In this document: piece by piece, positions 33,379 through 41,800 of the stretch
How positions within the stretch are numbered: position 1 is the first letter of the stretch
Layout: each line of letters begins with the position of its first letter
From: Gemmatimonadota bacterium
GTDB taxonomy: Bacteria > 4572-55 > J002
Length of the DNA stretch: 44,729 nt
Direction: 5' to 3'
NCBI GenBank assembly: GCA_003697105.1
Contig: RFFQ01000114.1
Location: forward strand, 1-44,729
Made by a program: the position numbers and the translations under genes
Notes under the pieces: model-generated
The model's input: only the letters and a program-made list of their open reading frames with translations
Told to the model about the DNA's origin: nothing
Databases searched by the model: none

Positions 33379-35110
33379 TGAAGGACGTCGTAGAATACGA
33401 CCCGGACGGGTCCGCCCAAGTGGAGCACCTCAAAGCCGTGGAACTGAATCGCCAACTTCCAAAAAGTTTGGTCAGCGGTTCAGCGATAAAAAATTACCGG
33501 CATATAAGGGTACGGTCTTGCTAGTAGATGATGATGACCTGGTCCGCGGCTCGATGCGAATGTCGTTACAAGGTGAGTATCAGATTCTGGAAGCCAACGA
33601 TGGTTTTCAAGGGCTAGATGTTCTCAAAGAACATCTGGCTCAAATCGATTGTGTGGTGACCGATATTCGGATGCCCGGCTTGAACGGTTCCGAATATATG
33701 TCACGCGCCGCGGAAATCACAAAAGAAGTCTATTTTATTGTGGTAACCGGTCACAAAGGTGAAGTCACAGAATCCAAATTGATCGGTGATGGTGGCGGTC
33801 GCCTGAGCGGTTTTCTGGAAAAACCCGTTACCAGTGATGAACTCAAATATCAAATCGATAAAGCTATTGAACTCACCCGTAACCAGCGGGACCGCATTCG
33901 TGCCAATGATAACGCTCACAAGCTGGTACAAAGCGTGGAAAATATCTATAGCATCAAAAGTTTGGAAGATTTGCTCGCTGCTATCTTTGAAAATGTCGCT
34001 ATTTTTAGCTCGGTGCGGACGGGTTTTCTGGCGTTCTCCAGTGATTCCTCAGAAAATGATTATGTTGTGCGGGGTGGCGTCGGTCGATTTGCGGAAATGA
34101 TCGGCGAATCCATCGTCGAAAATCCAAAACTCAGAAAACACGAAGTCGAACTGCTCGTAAAAGCCGTCAAAGAAGACCGAATCCACGAAACCGATGAGGT
34201 GATGGTGCTTCCCCTGAAACGGGGCGGCTTGCTCCTGATCGGACAACCCTCGGTCGATGAGCGGGATAAAGATTTTATCCGTACCTACGCCCGAAATGCC
34301 GAAAAAGCCATTGAAAATGTCTTTTATTACCATGAATTGGAAGAAAAGAAGCGATTAGAACAAGAACTGAAGATCGCAGCGGAAATTCAGACCTCCTTGT
34401 TGCCGAAAAAACAACCGGAACTAGAAGATATTGAAGTGCTCGGATTTCAACTGCCCGCAAAAGAGGTCGGAGGGGATTACTACGACTTCATTGAGATGGG
34501 TGAAGGCAGCCTCGCGGTGTGTATCGGCGATGTGAGCGGTAAGGGTGTCCCCGCCGGGCTGGTCATGGTCATGGCACGGAGCTACCTGCAAATCCTAATG
34601 GGTAAGGATAGCGAAGGTCATGTGGTAGAAATTCCCTCTCTGGCAACCGTCCTAAACAAAATCAACCGGGTCTTGCATAAAGATGTTGAATCCACCCGGT
34701 TTATGACCATGTTACTTTCCGTGTGGGATGCCCATAAAAAGGTGTTGCGCTATGTCGGCGCCGGGCATGAACGGTTGATCGTTTATCGCGAAGCAACCCG
34801 AACGTGCGAACTCATCAAACCCGGCGGCGTGATGTTGGGAATGCTGGATGATGTGGAAGATTTCCTGACCGATCAGGAACTAGAACTTGCCCCCGGCGAT
34901 ACCGTTGTTCTGTACACGGATGGTGTCACCGAAGCCCGCTCCAAAGCCGATAAACTGTTCGGGATGGATGCGCTGATTGCCTCCATTGAGAAACACGCCA
35001 GCGATAATGTCCACTCACTAATTGAAGGCGTCCGGGAAGACTTGCGGGAGTTCATGCTCGGTGAGATTCAGTACGATGATATTACGCTGGTGGCATTACG
35101 CCGTAAATGA
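33371..35110 (+). CDS. Response regulator with SpoIIE-type PP2C phosphatase output (REC-GAF-like-PP2C)
   Basis: A 579-residue protein. A basic, disordered N-terminus of about 45 residues precedes the receiver (~46-170; phospho-acceptor D98 in VVTDIRMPG, Lys in FLEKPVT). A GAF-like middle (~185-325) and a coiled-coil linker follow, then the SpoIIE/PP2C domain (~345-579). The metal-binding acids are in EVGGDYYDF, CIGDVSGKGVPAG, LYTDGVTEA and YDDITLV. Such proteins dephosphorylate a STAS-domain antagonist and so free it to bind an RsbW-type kinase; the REC-HATPase protein encoded divergently is the candidate opposing enzyme. ATG 33371, with GGAG upstream, is preferred to an in-frame ATG at 33347 inside the histidine kinase gene. 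Confidence 0.92.
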   Translation: MADEGRRRIRPGRVRPSGAPQSRGTESPTSKKFGQRFSDKKLPAYKGTVLLVDDDDLVRGSMRMSLQGEYQILEANDGFQGLDVLKEHLAQIDCVVTDIRMPGLNGSEYMSRAAEITKEVYFIVVTGHKGEVTESKLIGDGGGRLSGFLEKPVTSDELKYQIDKAIELTRNQRDRIRANDNAHKLVQSVENIYSIKSLEDLLAAIFENVAIFSSVRTGFLAFSSDSSENDYVVRGGVGRFAEMIGESIVENPKLRKHEVELLVKAVKEDRIHETDEVMVLPLKRGGLLLIGQPSVDERDKDFIRTYARNAEKAIENVFYYHELEEKKRLEQELKIAAEIQTSLLPKKQPELEDIEVLGFQLPAKEVGGDYYDFIEMGEGSLAVCIGDVSGKGVPAGLVMVMARSYLQILMGKDSEGHVVEIPSLATVLNKINRVLHKDVESTRFMTMLLSVWDAHKKVLRYVGAGHERLIVYREATRTCELIKPGGVMLGMLDDVEDFLTDQELELAPGDTVVLYTDGVTEARSKADKLFGMDALIASIEKHASDNVHSLIEGVREDLREFMLGEIQYDDITLVALRRK

Positions 35111-35152
35111 TCCACGGTGTACCGGCTACCACTGCAAATTGCACATAACGGG

Positions 35153-35192
35153 AAACCCTTAGGGTCTTAAAAGAACCTAAGGGTTTTGTTTT
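35153..35192 (+). terminator. Intrinsic terminator of the sensing operon
   Basis: An 11-base perfect stem (35153-35163 with 35176-35186) with a 12-base loop is followed by TTTTGTTTT. It ends the binding protein/histidine kinase/phosphatase transcript. Confidence 0.88.
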
Positions 35193-35235
35193 CAGCGGGT
35201 TATCGTACAACGAACATTTTAATGCGGTAATCATT

Positions 35236-35261
35236 AAAAAAGGCGTCTCGCACGGACGCCT
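35236..35261 (-). terminator. Intrinsic terminator of the orphan 105-residue gene
   Basis: Arms 35241-35247 and 35255-35261 (7 bases, extendable by a G-T pair) are followed on the minus strand by six Ts (complement of 35236-35241). It lies just after the stop of the gene at 35270-35587 and stands back-to-back with the plus-strand terminator. Confidence 0.85.
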
Positions 35262-35269
35262 CTCAAGCT

Positions 35270-35587
35270 TTAGCGCGGATTGACTATCAGTTCCCCATTG
35301 GAAAGCGACGCCGCAAATTTATCCACATTTTTCGGGAGATTTGCCGACGGGACAATTTCCACAATGATTTCTTCCTGATCATTGGTTTTATCCACATACC
35401 ACTTAGCGTTGATTTTCAGGGTCAGGGACGACGGGCGACCGGTGCGCTCCGTGTTTTCGACAATCTCACGAATCCCTTTCACCACAATATCATTCATCAC
35501 TTTCAGAATCTTCTCATCCGAAAGGGTGTGTGAAGGACGTTCTTCTGCCGCCGTTTCCGCGCCAACCGTTACTTTGGTTTCGTCCAT
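35270..35587 (-). CDS. Conserved-looking small protein of unknown function
   Basis: A 105-residue protein I do not recognise. The first ~25 residues are acidic and low-complexity (ETAAEERPS). The rest alternates helix (DEKILKVMNDIVVKGIREIVENTERTG) and beta strands (SSLTLKINAKWYVD, then EEIIVEIVPSANLP). No membrane helix or cysteine is present. The start is ATG 35587 with GGAGG upstream; an in-frame TTG at 35599 overlaps that ribosome site. It has its own promoter (35647-35676) and terminator, so it is a monocistronic gene. Its place between the signalling island and the reductase fusion does not indicate a function; a small regulator is possible but unproven. Confidence 0.75.
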   Translation of the reverse strand: MDETKVTVGAETAAEERPSHTLSDEKILKVMNDIVVKGIREIVENTERTGRPSSLTLKINAKWYVDKTNDQEEIIVEIVPSANLPKNVDKFAASLSNGELIVNPR

Positions 35588-35646
35588 CCTATCCTCCAAG
35601 ACAAAATGTTGAAATAAAATGAATTAATAGCAGGTGACGGGAAAAT

Positions 35647-35676
35647 ATCATATTCCCGGCTGAAATTCAAGGTCAA
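35647..35676 (-). promoter_or_regulatory. Promoter for the 105-residue gene
   Basis: On the minus strand, -35 TTGACC (complement of 35671-35676) and -10 TATGAT (complement of 35647-35652) lie 18 bases apart, each 5 of 6 consensus bases. The leader to ATG 35587 would be about 52 bases. Confidence 0.65.
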
Positions 35677-35746
35677 AAATGATAGGACGGTCTGCCCTTT
35701 TTTGCGAAAATGTGCTAACTGGTTGAAAATAAACCAGATCAATACC

Positions 35747-35760
35747 TGTAAAAATTTACA
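35747..35760. promoter_or_regulatory. Dyad TGTAAA-AA-TTTACA upstream of reductase-USP gene
   Basis: A 6-base perfect inverted repeat with two central bases lies 100 bases before the reductase-USP start in an AT-rich leader where no clear -35/-10 pair was found. Its half-site recurs around the giant kinase promoter (38744-38811). It may be an operator. Confidence 0.35.
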
Positions 35761-35859
35761 ATATCTATTTACGTTCTACTTGAATAAACACCGTGTTTCC
35801 ATACCCCCGGATCGCGTTTTATGCTCGGCGGTGCCATCTTTAGTTGAAGGAGTTACCCT

Positions 35860-38187
35860 ATGCCTCGTCCCGGGACGAAAGATAATCCATTGCGCGTGGC
35901 CATTATTGGTGCGGGACCCGCCGGTTTTTTCACGGCGGAGCACTTATTTAAACAACCGGATTTGAATGTTGAAATCGATATGTTTGAGCGACTGCCAACC
36001 CCCTATGGGCTGGTGCGTGCGGGTGTTGCTCCTGATCATCAAAAGATCAAATCCATTACCAAAAATTTTGACCGGATTGCCGGAAACCCCAATTTCCGGT
36101 ATTACGGCTACGTGGAATTCGGTAAAGATATTTCCATGGCGGATATTCGCCAGCACTACCATCAAGTGGTGATTGCCACCGGTGCCCAGACAGACCGCCA
36201 GTTGCGAATTCCGGGCGAAGAATTGGAAGGTTGTCACGGTGCGACCGAGTTTGTCGCATGGTACAACGGGCATCCCGATTACCGGGAATGCCGTTTTGAC
36301 CTCTCGCAGGAACGTGTGGCTATAATTGGGGTCGGCAATGTGGCACTGGACGTTGCTCGCATCCTCTGCCGGACTCCAGAAGAATTGGAAGTGACCGACA
36401 TCGCGGATTATGCGCTAGATGCCTTACGCCAAAGCCACGTACGCGAAGTTTACCTACTCGGACGGCGCGGCGTGGCACAAGCGGCATTTACCAATGCCGA
36501 AATTAAAGAGATGGGCGAACTCTCTGATTGTGATGTGCTTGCCCGGACAGATGAAGTTGAACTCGATCCGGCTTCCGCTGCCGCCATTGCAGACGATAAA
36601 AAGGCACTCCGAAAAGTGGAAATTGTGCAAGGCTATGCCCAACAGTCGCCGCGTGGTAAGTCCCGCCGGCTGTTTTTGCGATTTTTGATCTCTCCCGTGG
36701 AAATTTTAGGGGATGAACAGGGGCGGGTTTGTGGAATGCAACTGGTCAGAAATGAACTGTACCAAACCAAAAGTGGGACATTGCATGCCCGTCCCACTGA
36801 CCTGTTTGAGGATTTAGATGTCGGGCTGATTTTCCGTTCGGTGGGTTACCGGGGTGTCCCCTTGCCCGGCGTAGAATTTAACAATAGTTGGGGCACGATT
36901 CCGCATCAAAATGGACGTGTTATCGGGATGTACACCCACCAACCGGTCTTGGGTGTTTATACGACCGGCTGGATCAAACGGGGACCCTCCGGTGTGATCG
37001 GCACCAACAAAGGGGATGCCAAGGAAACCGTCGAGCAGATGATGCAGGATTTGCAAAGTGGGATGGTTTTACAGCCGGAAAAGCCAGACCGGGACGCCGT
37101 CGAAGCCTTAATCCGGGAACGGCAACCCAATGTGTTTACTTACACCGATTGGCTGCGGCTGAACGAAATTGAGGTTGTCAACGGGCAAAAATTGGGACGC
37201 CCGCGCCTCAAATTAACCACGATCCCCACTATGCTCAGTGCCTTAGAGCGCGAGCATGTCAGTGGTGCCCGCAAGAAAATATTGTTACCCACGGATTTTT
37301 CCCGCAGTGCGGAGCAAGCGCTCATTCATGCCGTGCATCTAGCAAAACGGTATGAGGCGGAAATTCATCTGCTGAATGTGATCGTCTTTCATGATGATGA
37401 CCCGTTTCATCCGGGGCAACACATGGAAAACAGCTCCGATATCTTGAACAAATTGAAACAACTGGGCGCGGAAAAACTCGATGAAATATCCACCGCTTAC
37501 ACAGCGCCGGATCAGCGGTATGAACTGAAAAAAGTGCAACAGCGGGGTGATTCTGTGGATGGTACTATCCTAAAATATGCGGAGGAAGAAGATATCGATT
37601 TAATCGTGATGGGCACGCATGGGCGCCGGGGTATAAACCAGTTGGTGATTGGTAGTATTGCCGATAAAATCGTCCGGTTAGCCCCCTGCCCGGTGATGAC
37701 CGTGCTGGAACAGAAAACAATCGCTCATGAAACCATCCGCCAGATTTTAGTACCGATTGATTTTTCCAACTATTCCCGGCTGGCGCTAACCCACGCCAAA
37801 AAAATTGCGGCGGATTATAATGCTCGTCTCCAACTCCTCCATGTGGTGCAGGAGGTGATACGACCCACCTTTTACTATGCTTCGGATCACCCACCCGCAC
37901 TGCAATTTACCCCACAACTGGCGGAACGGGCAACACAAGCCATGCAGGACATGCTGGAAGGTACGGTTGGCATCAATCCAGAAGCGGAATTTTTCGTTAC
38001 GGAGGGACATCCTCGCACCGAAATTCTGGATTTTGCAGACCGGCATCACTCGGATTTGATTGTCATCGCCACTCACGGCTTATCCGGTTTTGAAAATCTA
38101 CTGTTAGGAAGTACCACCGGCATGGTCGTCCGGCGGGCAAAGTGCCCGGTGTTTACGGTGAAGGCGTTTGGTAAACATTTTATCTAG
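35860..38187 (+). CDS. Ferredoxin/adrenodoxin-type NADP reductase fused to two universal stress protein domains
   Basis: A 775-residue fusion. Residues ~1-460 form an FprA/adrenodoxin-reductase-like flavoprotein. It shows FAD motif IIGAGPAGFFTAEHL (~10-24), PTPYGLVRAGVAPDH, NADPH motif IIGVGNVALDVARIL (~155-169), LLGRRG, and C-terminal GWIKRGPSGVIGTNKGDA (~371-388). Residues ~468-620 and ~625-775 are two UspA domains, each starting ILLPTDFS/ILVPIDFS. Each ends with the ATP-binding GTHGRRG-x-G-type motif (GTHG ~585, ATHG ~735, followed by GS). The usual FprA is about 450 residues and ends where the Usp part begins. It passes electrons between NADPH and a ferredoxin; the Usp domains may sense ATP/AMP or stress and tune that flow (inference). 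GAAGGAG precedes ATG 35860. Confidence 0.93.
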   Translation: MPRPGTKDNPLRVAIIGAGPAGFFTAEHLFKQPDLNVEIDMFERLPTPYGLVRAGVAPDHQKIKSITKNFDRIAGNPNFRYYGYVEFGKDISMADIRQHYHQVVIATGAQTDRQLRIPGEELEGCHGATEFVAWYNGHPDYRECRFDLSQERVAIIGVGNVALDVARILCRTPEELEVTDIADYALDALRQSHVREVYLLGRRGVAQAAFTNAEIKEMGELSDCDVLARTDEVELDPASAAAIADDKKALRKVEIVQGYAQQSPRGKSRRLFLRFLISPVEILGDEQGRVCGMQLVRNELYQTKSGTLHARPTDLFEDLDVGLIFRSVGYRGVPLPGVEFNNSWGTIPHQNGRVIGMYTHQPVLGVYTTGWIKRGPSGVIGTNKGDAKETVEQMMQDLQSGMVLQPEKPDRDAVEALIRERQPNVFTYTDWLRLNEIEVVNGQKLGRPRLKLTTIPTMLSALEREHVSGARKKILLPTDFSRSAEQALIHAVHLAKRYEAEIHLLNVIVFHDDDPFHPGQHMENSSDILNKLKQLGAEKLDEISTAYTAPDQRYELKKVQQRGDSVDGTILKYAEEEDIDLIVMGTHGRRGINQLVIGSIADKIVRLAPCPVMTVLEQKTIAHETIRQILVPIDFSNYSRLALTHAKKIAADYNARLQLLHVVQEVIRPTFYYASDHPPALQFTPQLAERATQAMQDMLEGTVGINPEAEFFVTEGHPRTEILDFADRHHSDLIVIATHGLSGFENLLLGSTTGMVVRRAKCPVFTVKAFGKHFI

Positions 38188-38277
38188 CCGGCTTTTCGGC
38201 TTGATGAAATGAATACGCTATTATATTCTTACTGTTTTTATTCTTCCTTCCATTCTTAGCAGAAAGGGGTTAAACCA

Positions 38278-38649
38278 ATGGCAAATGTAATCAATTGGTT
38301 TGAAATTCCGGTCGATGATCTGGATCGGGCGGCGGCATTTTATGAGGCTATTTTTGAGTACGACTCCATGTACCGCATGGAAATGGGTGGGGGGCAGATG
38401 GCATTTTTCCCGATGGAGGGCGAAGGTGTTGGCGGCGCACTGACCCAACATGAGATGATGCGCCCCTCCCCCCACGGGGTATTGGTGTATCTCAACGCGG
38501 GTGATGACCTCGCCCCGATTTTAGGACGCGTGGAAGATGCCGGTGGGAAAATTGTCATGCCTAAAACACAAGTCACAGAGGAGATTGGTTATATCGCTAT
38601 GTTTATCGATACGGAAGGTAACCGGATCGGGTTACATTCGCCGCATTAA
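38278..38649 (+). CDS. VOC-family protein (glyoxalase/bleomycin-resistance fold)
   Basis: The 123-residue protein has two beta-alpha-beta-beta-beta units: VINWFEIPVDDLDRAAAFYEAIF at the start, VLVYLNAGDDLAPILGRVEDAGGKIVMP in the middle and GYIAMFIDTEGNRIGLHS at the end. The final E of the usual metal site is replaced by H in LHS. Members bind metal and small molecules; substrate unknown. It begins 90 bases after the reductase gene with AAAGGGG before ATG 38278 and ends before a strong terminator. It may share a transcript with the reductase; only a weak hairpin lies between. Confidence 0.88.
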   Translation: MANVINWFEIPVDDLDRAAAFYEAIFEYDSMYRMEMGGGQMAFFPMEGEGVGGALTQHEMMRPSPHGVLVYLNAGDDLAPILGRVEDAGGKIVMPKTQVTEEIGYIAMFIDTEGNRIGLHSPH

Positions 38650-38676
38650 ACAGCACTTTCTCCTCAACGAATAGTG

Positions 38677-38711
38677 CCCGTCCGAGATGATTTTTCTCGG
38701 GCGGGTTTTTT
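38677..38711 (+). terminator. Intrinsic terminator after the VOC gene
   Basis: An 11-base stem (38677-38687 with 38695-38705, one G-T pair) and 7-base loop followed by six Ts. Confidence 0.88.
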
Positions 38712-38743
38712 CATGCCGACCCTACTAAAATTTTAAGTGTTTT

Positions 38744-38811
38744 ATTTATTTACAGTTTGGAAATAGTGTTTGACTTCCCCCCATTCCGTGCGTAAAATAG
38801 TGTAAATAAAT
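38744..38811. promoter_or_regulatory. 11-base inverted repeat flanking the giant kinase promoter
   Basis: ATTTATTTACA at 38744-38754 and its exact complement TGTAAATAAAT at 38801-38811 lie on each side of the -35/-10 pair, 57 bases from start to start (about 5.4 helical turns). The right copy overlaps the expected transcription start, so a bound regulator could block or loop the promoter. Confidence 0.45.
38770..38798 (+). promoter_or_regulatory. Promoter of the giant kinase gene
   Basis: TTGACT (38770-38775) and TAAAAT (38793-38798) are spaced by exactly 17 bases, each 5 of 6 consensus positions. The leader to ATG 38845 would be about 40 bases and carries GGGGAGGAG as ribosome site. Confidence 0.72.
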
Positions 38812-38844
38812 TTATCAATAGCATCTTGGGGAGGAGAGAACCGA

Positions 38845-41800
38845 ATGCTAACGCACATTGATAATCGCTACCGTATTACCAAGTTTCTGGGGGAAGGGGC
38901 GATGGGTAAGGTTTATCTGGTGGAAGATGAACTCAAAGACCATCGCCAAATGGCATTAAAGACCATCCGCACGTCGATTTCCGGCACCGACCTCATCCGT
39001 CACCTAAAAAACGAATTCCAATTGCTGGCACACCTGTGCCATCCTAACCTGTGTGAGGTTTACGATTTTGGTTTTTGGCGCGGGGATGAAGGCTCGTCCG
39101 CCTTTTTGGATGCCGATGATGGGGTCGAAAACGGCATCTATTATTTCACGATGGAATACATCGACGGTTCGGATTTCCTCACCGCGACAGAACATCTCAC
39201 CGAATTTGAGCTGTACCCTCTCATTGTGCAGGTCTGCCAAGCGCTCAGCTATATCCACAGCCGCAATTTTATCCATTATGACATCAAACCGAGTAACGTC
39301 TGGGTCACTCGTGAGGGTAAGATCAAACTCATGGACTTAGGACTTGCCCGCGAGCAAGAAGTTGGTTCCAACATGCGTCTTAGGGGCACGGTCAACTACA
39401 TCGCGCCGGAGATTATTCGCGGCGATCCGGTCGATCCCCGTGCGGATTTGTACTCGCTCGGGGTGATGCTCTATCAGGTGGTTGCCCATGAACTCCCTTT
39501 TTCGGCTCCGTCCTCGGTGGAAGTGTTGAAAAAGCATGTCAGTGAATATCCGGTCAAATTGACCCTTAAAGTGCCGGGAGTCTCCCCAGAGCTTTCCCAA
39601 CTGGTGATGCGCCTGTTGCAAAAACATCCCATGGATCGCTTTACCTCCGCCAATGCGCTCCTGCGTATCCTGTGTGATATGGCGCATATTGACTGCGAGG
39701 AAAGCAGTGTCGAACTGCGCACCTCCTATATTCTCAGTAGTAAATTTGTCGGGCGAGAGGCGGAATTTGATCGCTTAAAAACCGCTTTGGAACAAATTCA
39801 AAACAAAAATATAACCCAGTTTTTCCTGATCAGTGGCGCGGCGGGCATTGGTAAATCTCACCTGATGCGGGAGTTCCGCTACCACACCCAATTAAACGGT
39901 GTGACCCTAATCGAAGGCAATTGCTACACGGAAGGCTCACAAGCGTACCAACCATTCCACGATATTTTGAAAACCCTAGTACGCCAATCTCGCCCCGAAA
40001 CCCTTGGAAAATATGGTTCAGAACTGGTTAAACTGATTCCCGATGTAAAAACCATCATTGAGATAGAACCCTCCCCAGAATTGAATGCGGAAGAGGAGCA
40101 GACCCGGCTGATCCGCGAAATTACCGCCTTTATTTTTGATATTGCGACTCGCAAGCCGCTGGTACTTTATATCAATGATTTACACTGGGCGGATACTTCC
40201 ACGCTCCAATTGGTTCAGGCATTGGTACGCACGGCGGAATTGAAATTGGAAAAAGGGAAAGCACCACATCTGCTGATCTGCGCCTCCTACTGTACCGAAG
40301 GCGCTTCAGATGACCAATTTGATCACTTGTGTGCAGAGTTGCAACGGTCGCCCCACATTTGCCAGCAGATCAACCTGCCGGGACTGCCGGCAGAGGCGGT
40401 GGCGGCAATGGTGGAATCCATGTTTGGCTTTAAGAACCTACCGGCGGTGTTTTTGGAAAAAATCGTGAAGGAGACCGACGGAAATCCCTTTTTTGTGGAA
40501 GAAATGATGAAGTCCATGCTGGAAGTGGGTATTTTGACCCAAGCGGACGATCAATGGCAGGTGGATGTGGCAAAACTGGATCAACTGGAACTCCCCAAGA
40601 CTGTTGCCGCGGCCCTCCAACGGCGGTTAGCCACCCTTTCGCCGGAGAAACGCACCTTCCTAAGCCTCTTCTCCGTAATTGGACGACCGGTTTCGCTACG
40701 CGGAATCGAAATGCTGATGGCGGCATTTGACCCCCATCTCAAAGGGGAACAACTGGCGGAACTGCTGCAATCCTTACAACGCCAAAATCTGATCAAATTT
40801 GGGAATGGCTTTTATTCGATTTCACATCAGCAGATTATGTCCTTGCTGGTAACCGAAATTCCGGCGGCAGAACGCCCCCGCTATCACCGTATCGCCGCCG
40901 AAACTTTGGAAAAATTGCATCCCAACGGTGACGAATTCATCGAGGAGTTGGCGATCCATAGTTACCGCGGCGAACTCTGGGGGCGTGCCCTGCGCTACTC
41001 GATCCTCGCAGGAGATAAAAACCGCGCGATTTACTCCAATCACACCGCCATTGATTTTTACCAGAATGCTTTGGAGATTCTCAAGCGGGATGAGTTTCGG
41101 AATCGGGAGCAGGAACGCCATATCTACCGCCAATTAAGCCATCTATACGATTTAACGGGACAGGTGGACCAGCGGCTACACGTACTAAATGTTTGGCTGG
41201 AAGCCACCTCATCCAATATCGAAAAAGCCGAAATTCTGGAGATGTTGGCAAAATCCTATGAGGTGATCAAGGATGATTACGATCGAGCGCTGAAATATAC
41301 GCAGGAAGGGCTGGAGTGGGTCAAAAATGAACCGGTTTGCCCGGAAATCGCTAATTTGTATCAGCGAATGGGAAGTATCCACCAAACAAAAGGGGACTAT
41401 TCGTCGGCAATTGAATATTTTGAAAAAAGTTTGCGTATCTTTCAGGAATTGGAAGACCAACTCGGTGAAGCCCGGATGTCCCGCAATTTGGGCACCATCT
41501 ACCGCTTAAAAGGCGATTATCCCACCGCCCAAACCTTTTATGAAACCAGTTTGAAAATTGCCGAAGCCTCCGAATCCCTAAAAGAAAAAGAATTAACCTA
41601 CCGCGCATTAGGAACACTCTATTTTTACTGGCAAGATTATGACCGCGCCCTCGGATACTATCACAAAGGGTACAAAATTGTGGAAGATATGGACGATGTG
41701 TACGGTCAAGCCAGCTATTTTAATAATTTGGGAGGTGTCCACCGCGTCAAAGGGGAGCAAGAAAAAGCACTGGAGTACTACCAAAAAAGTTTGGATATTT

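Noticed and set aside
38186-38201. Hairpin AGCCG/CGGCT after the reductase-USP gene as a terminator
   Set aside because: The stem is only 5 bases and no T-run follows; the VOC gene may be co-transcribed.
38201-38230. Separate promoter for the VOC gene (TTGATG and TATATT)
   Set aside because: The spacing is about 15 bases and the -10 is weak, so the support is too poor to list it.
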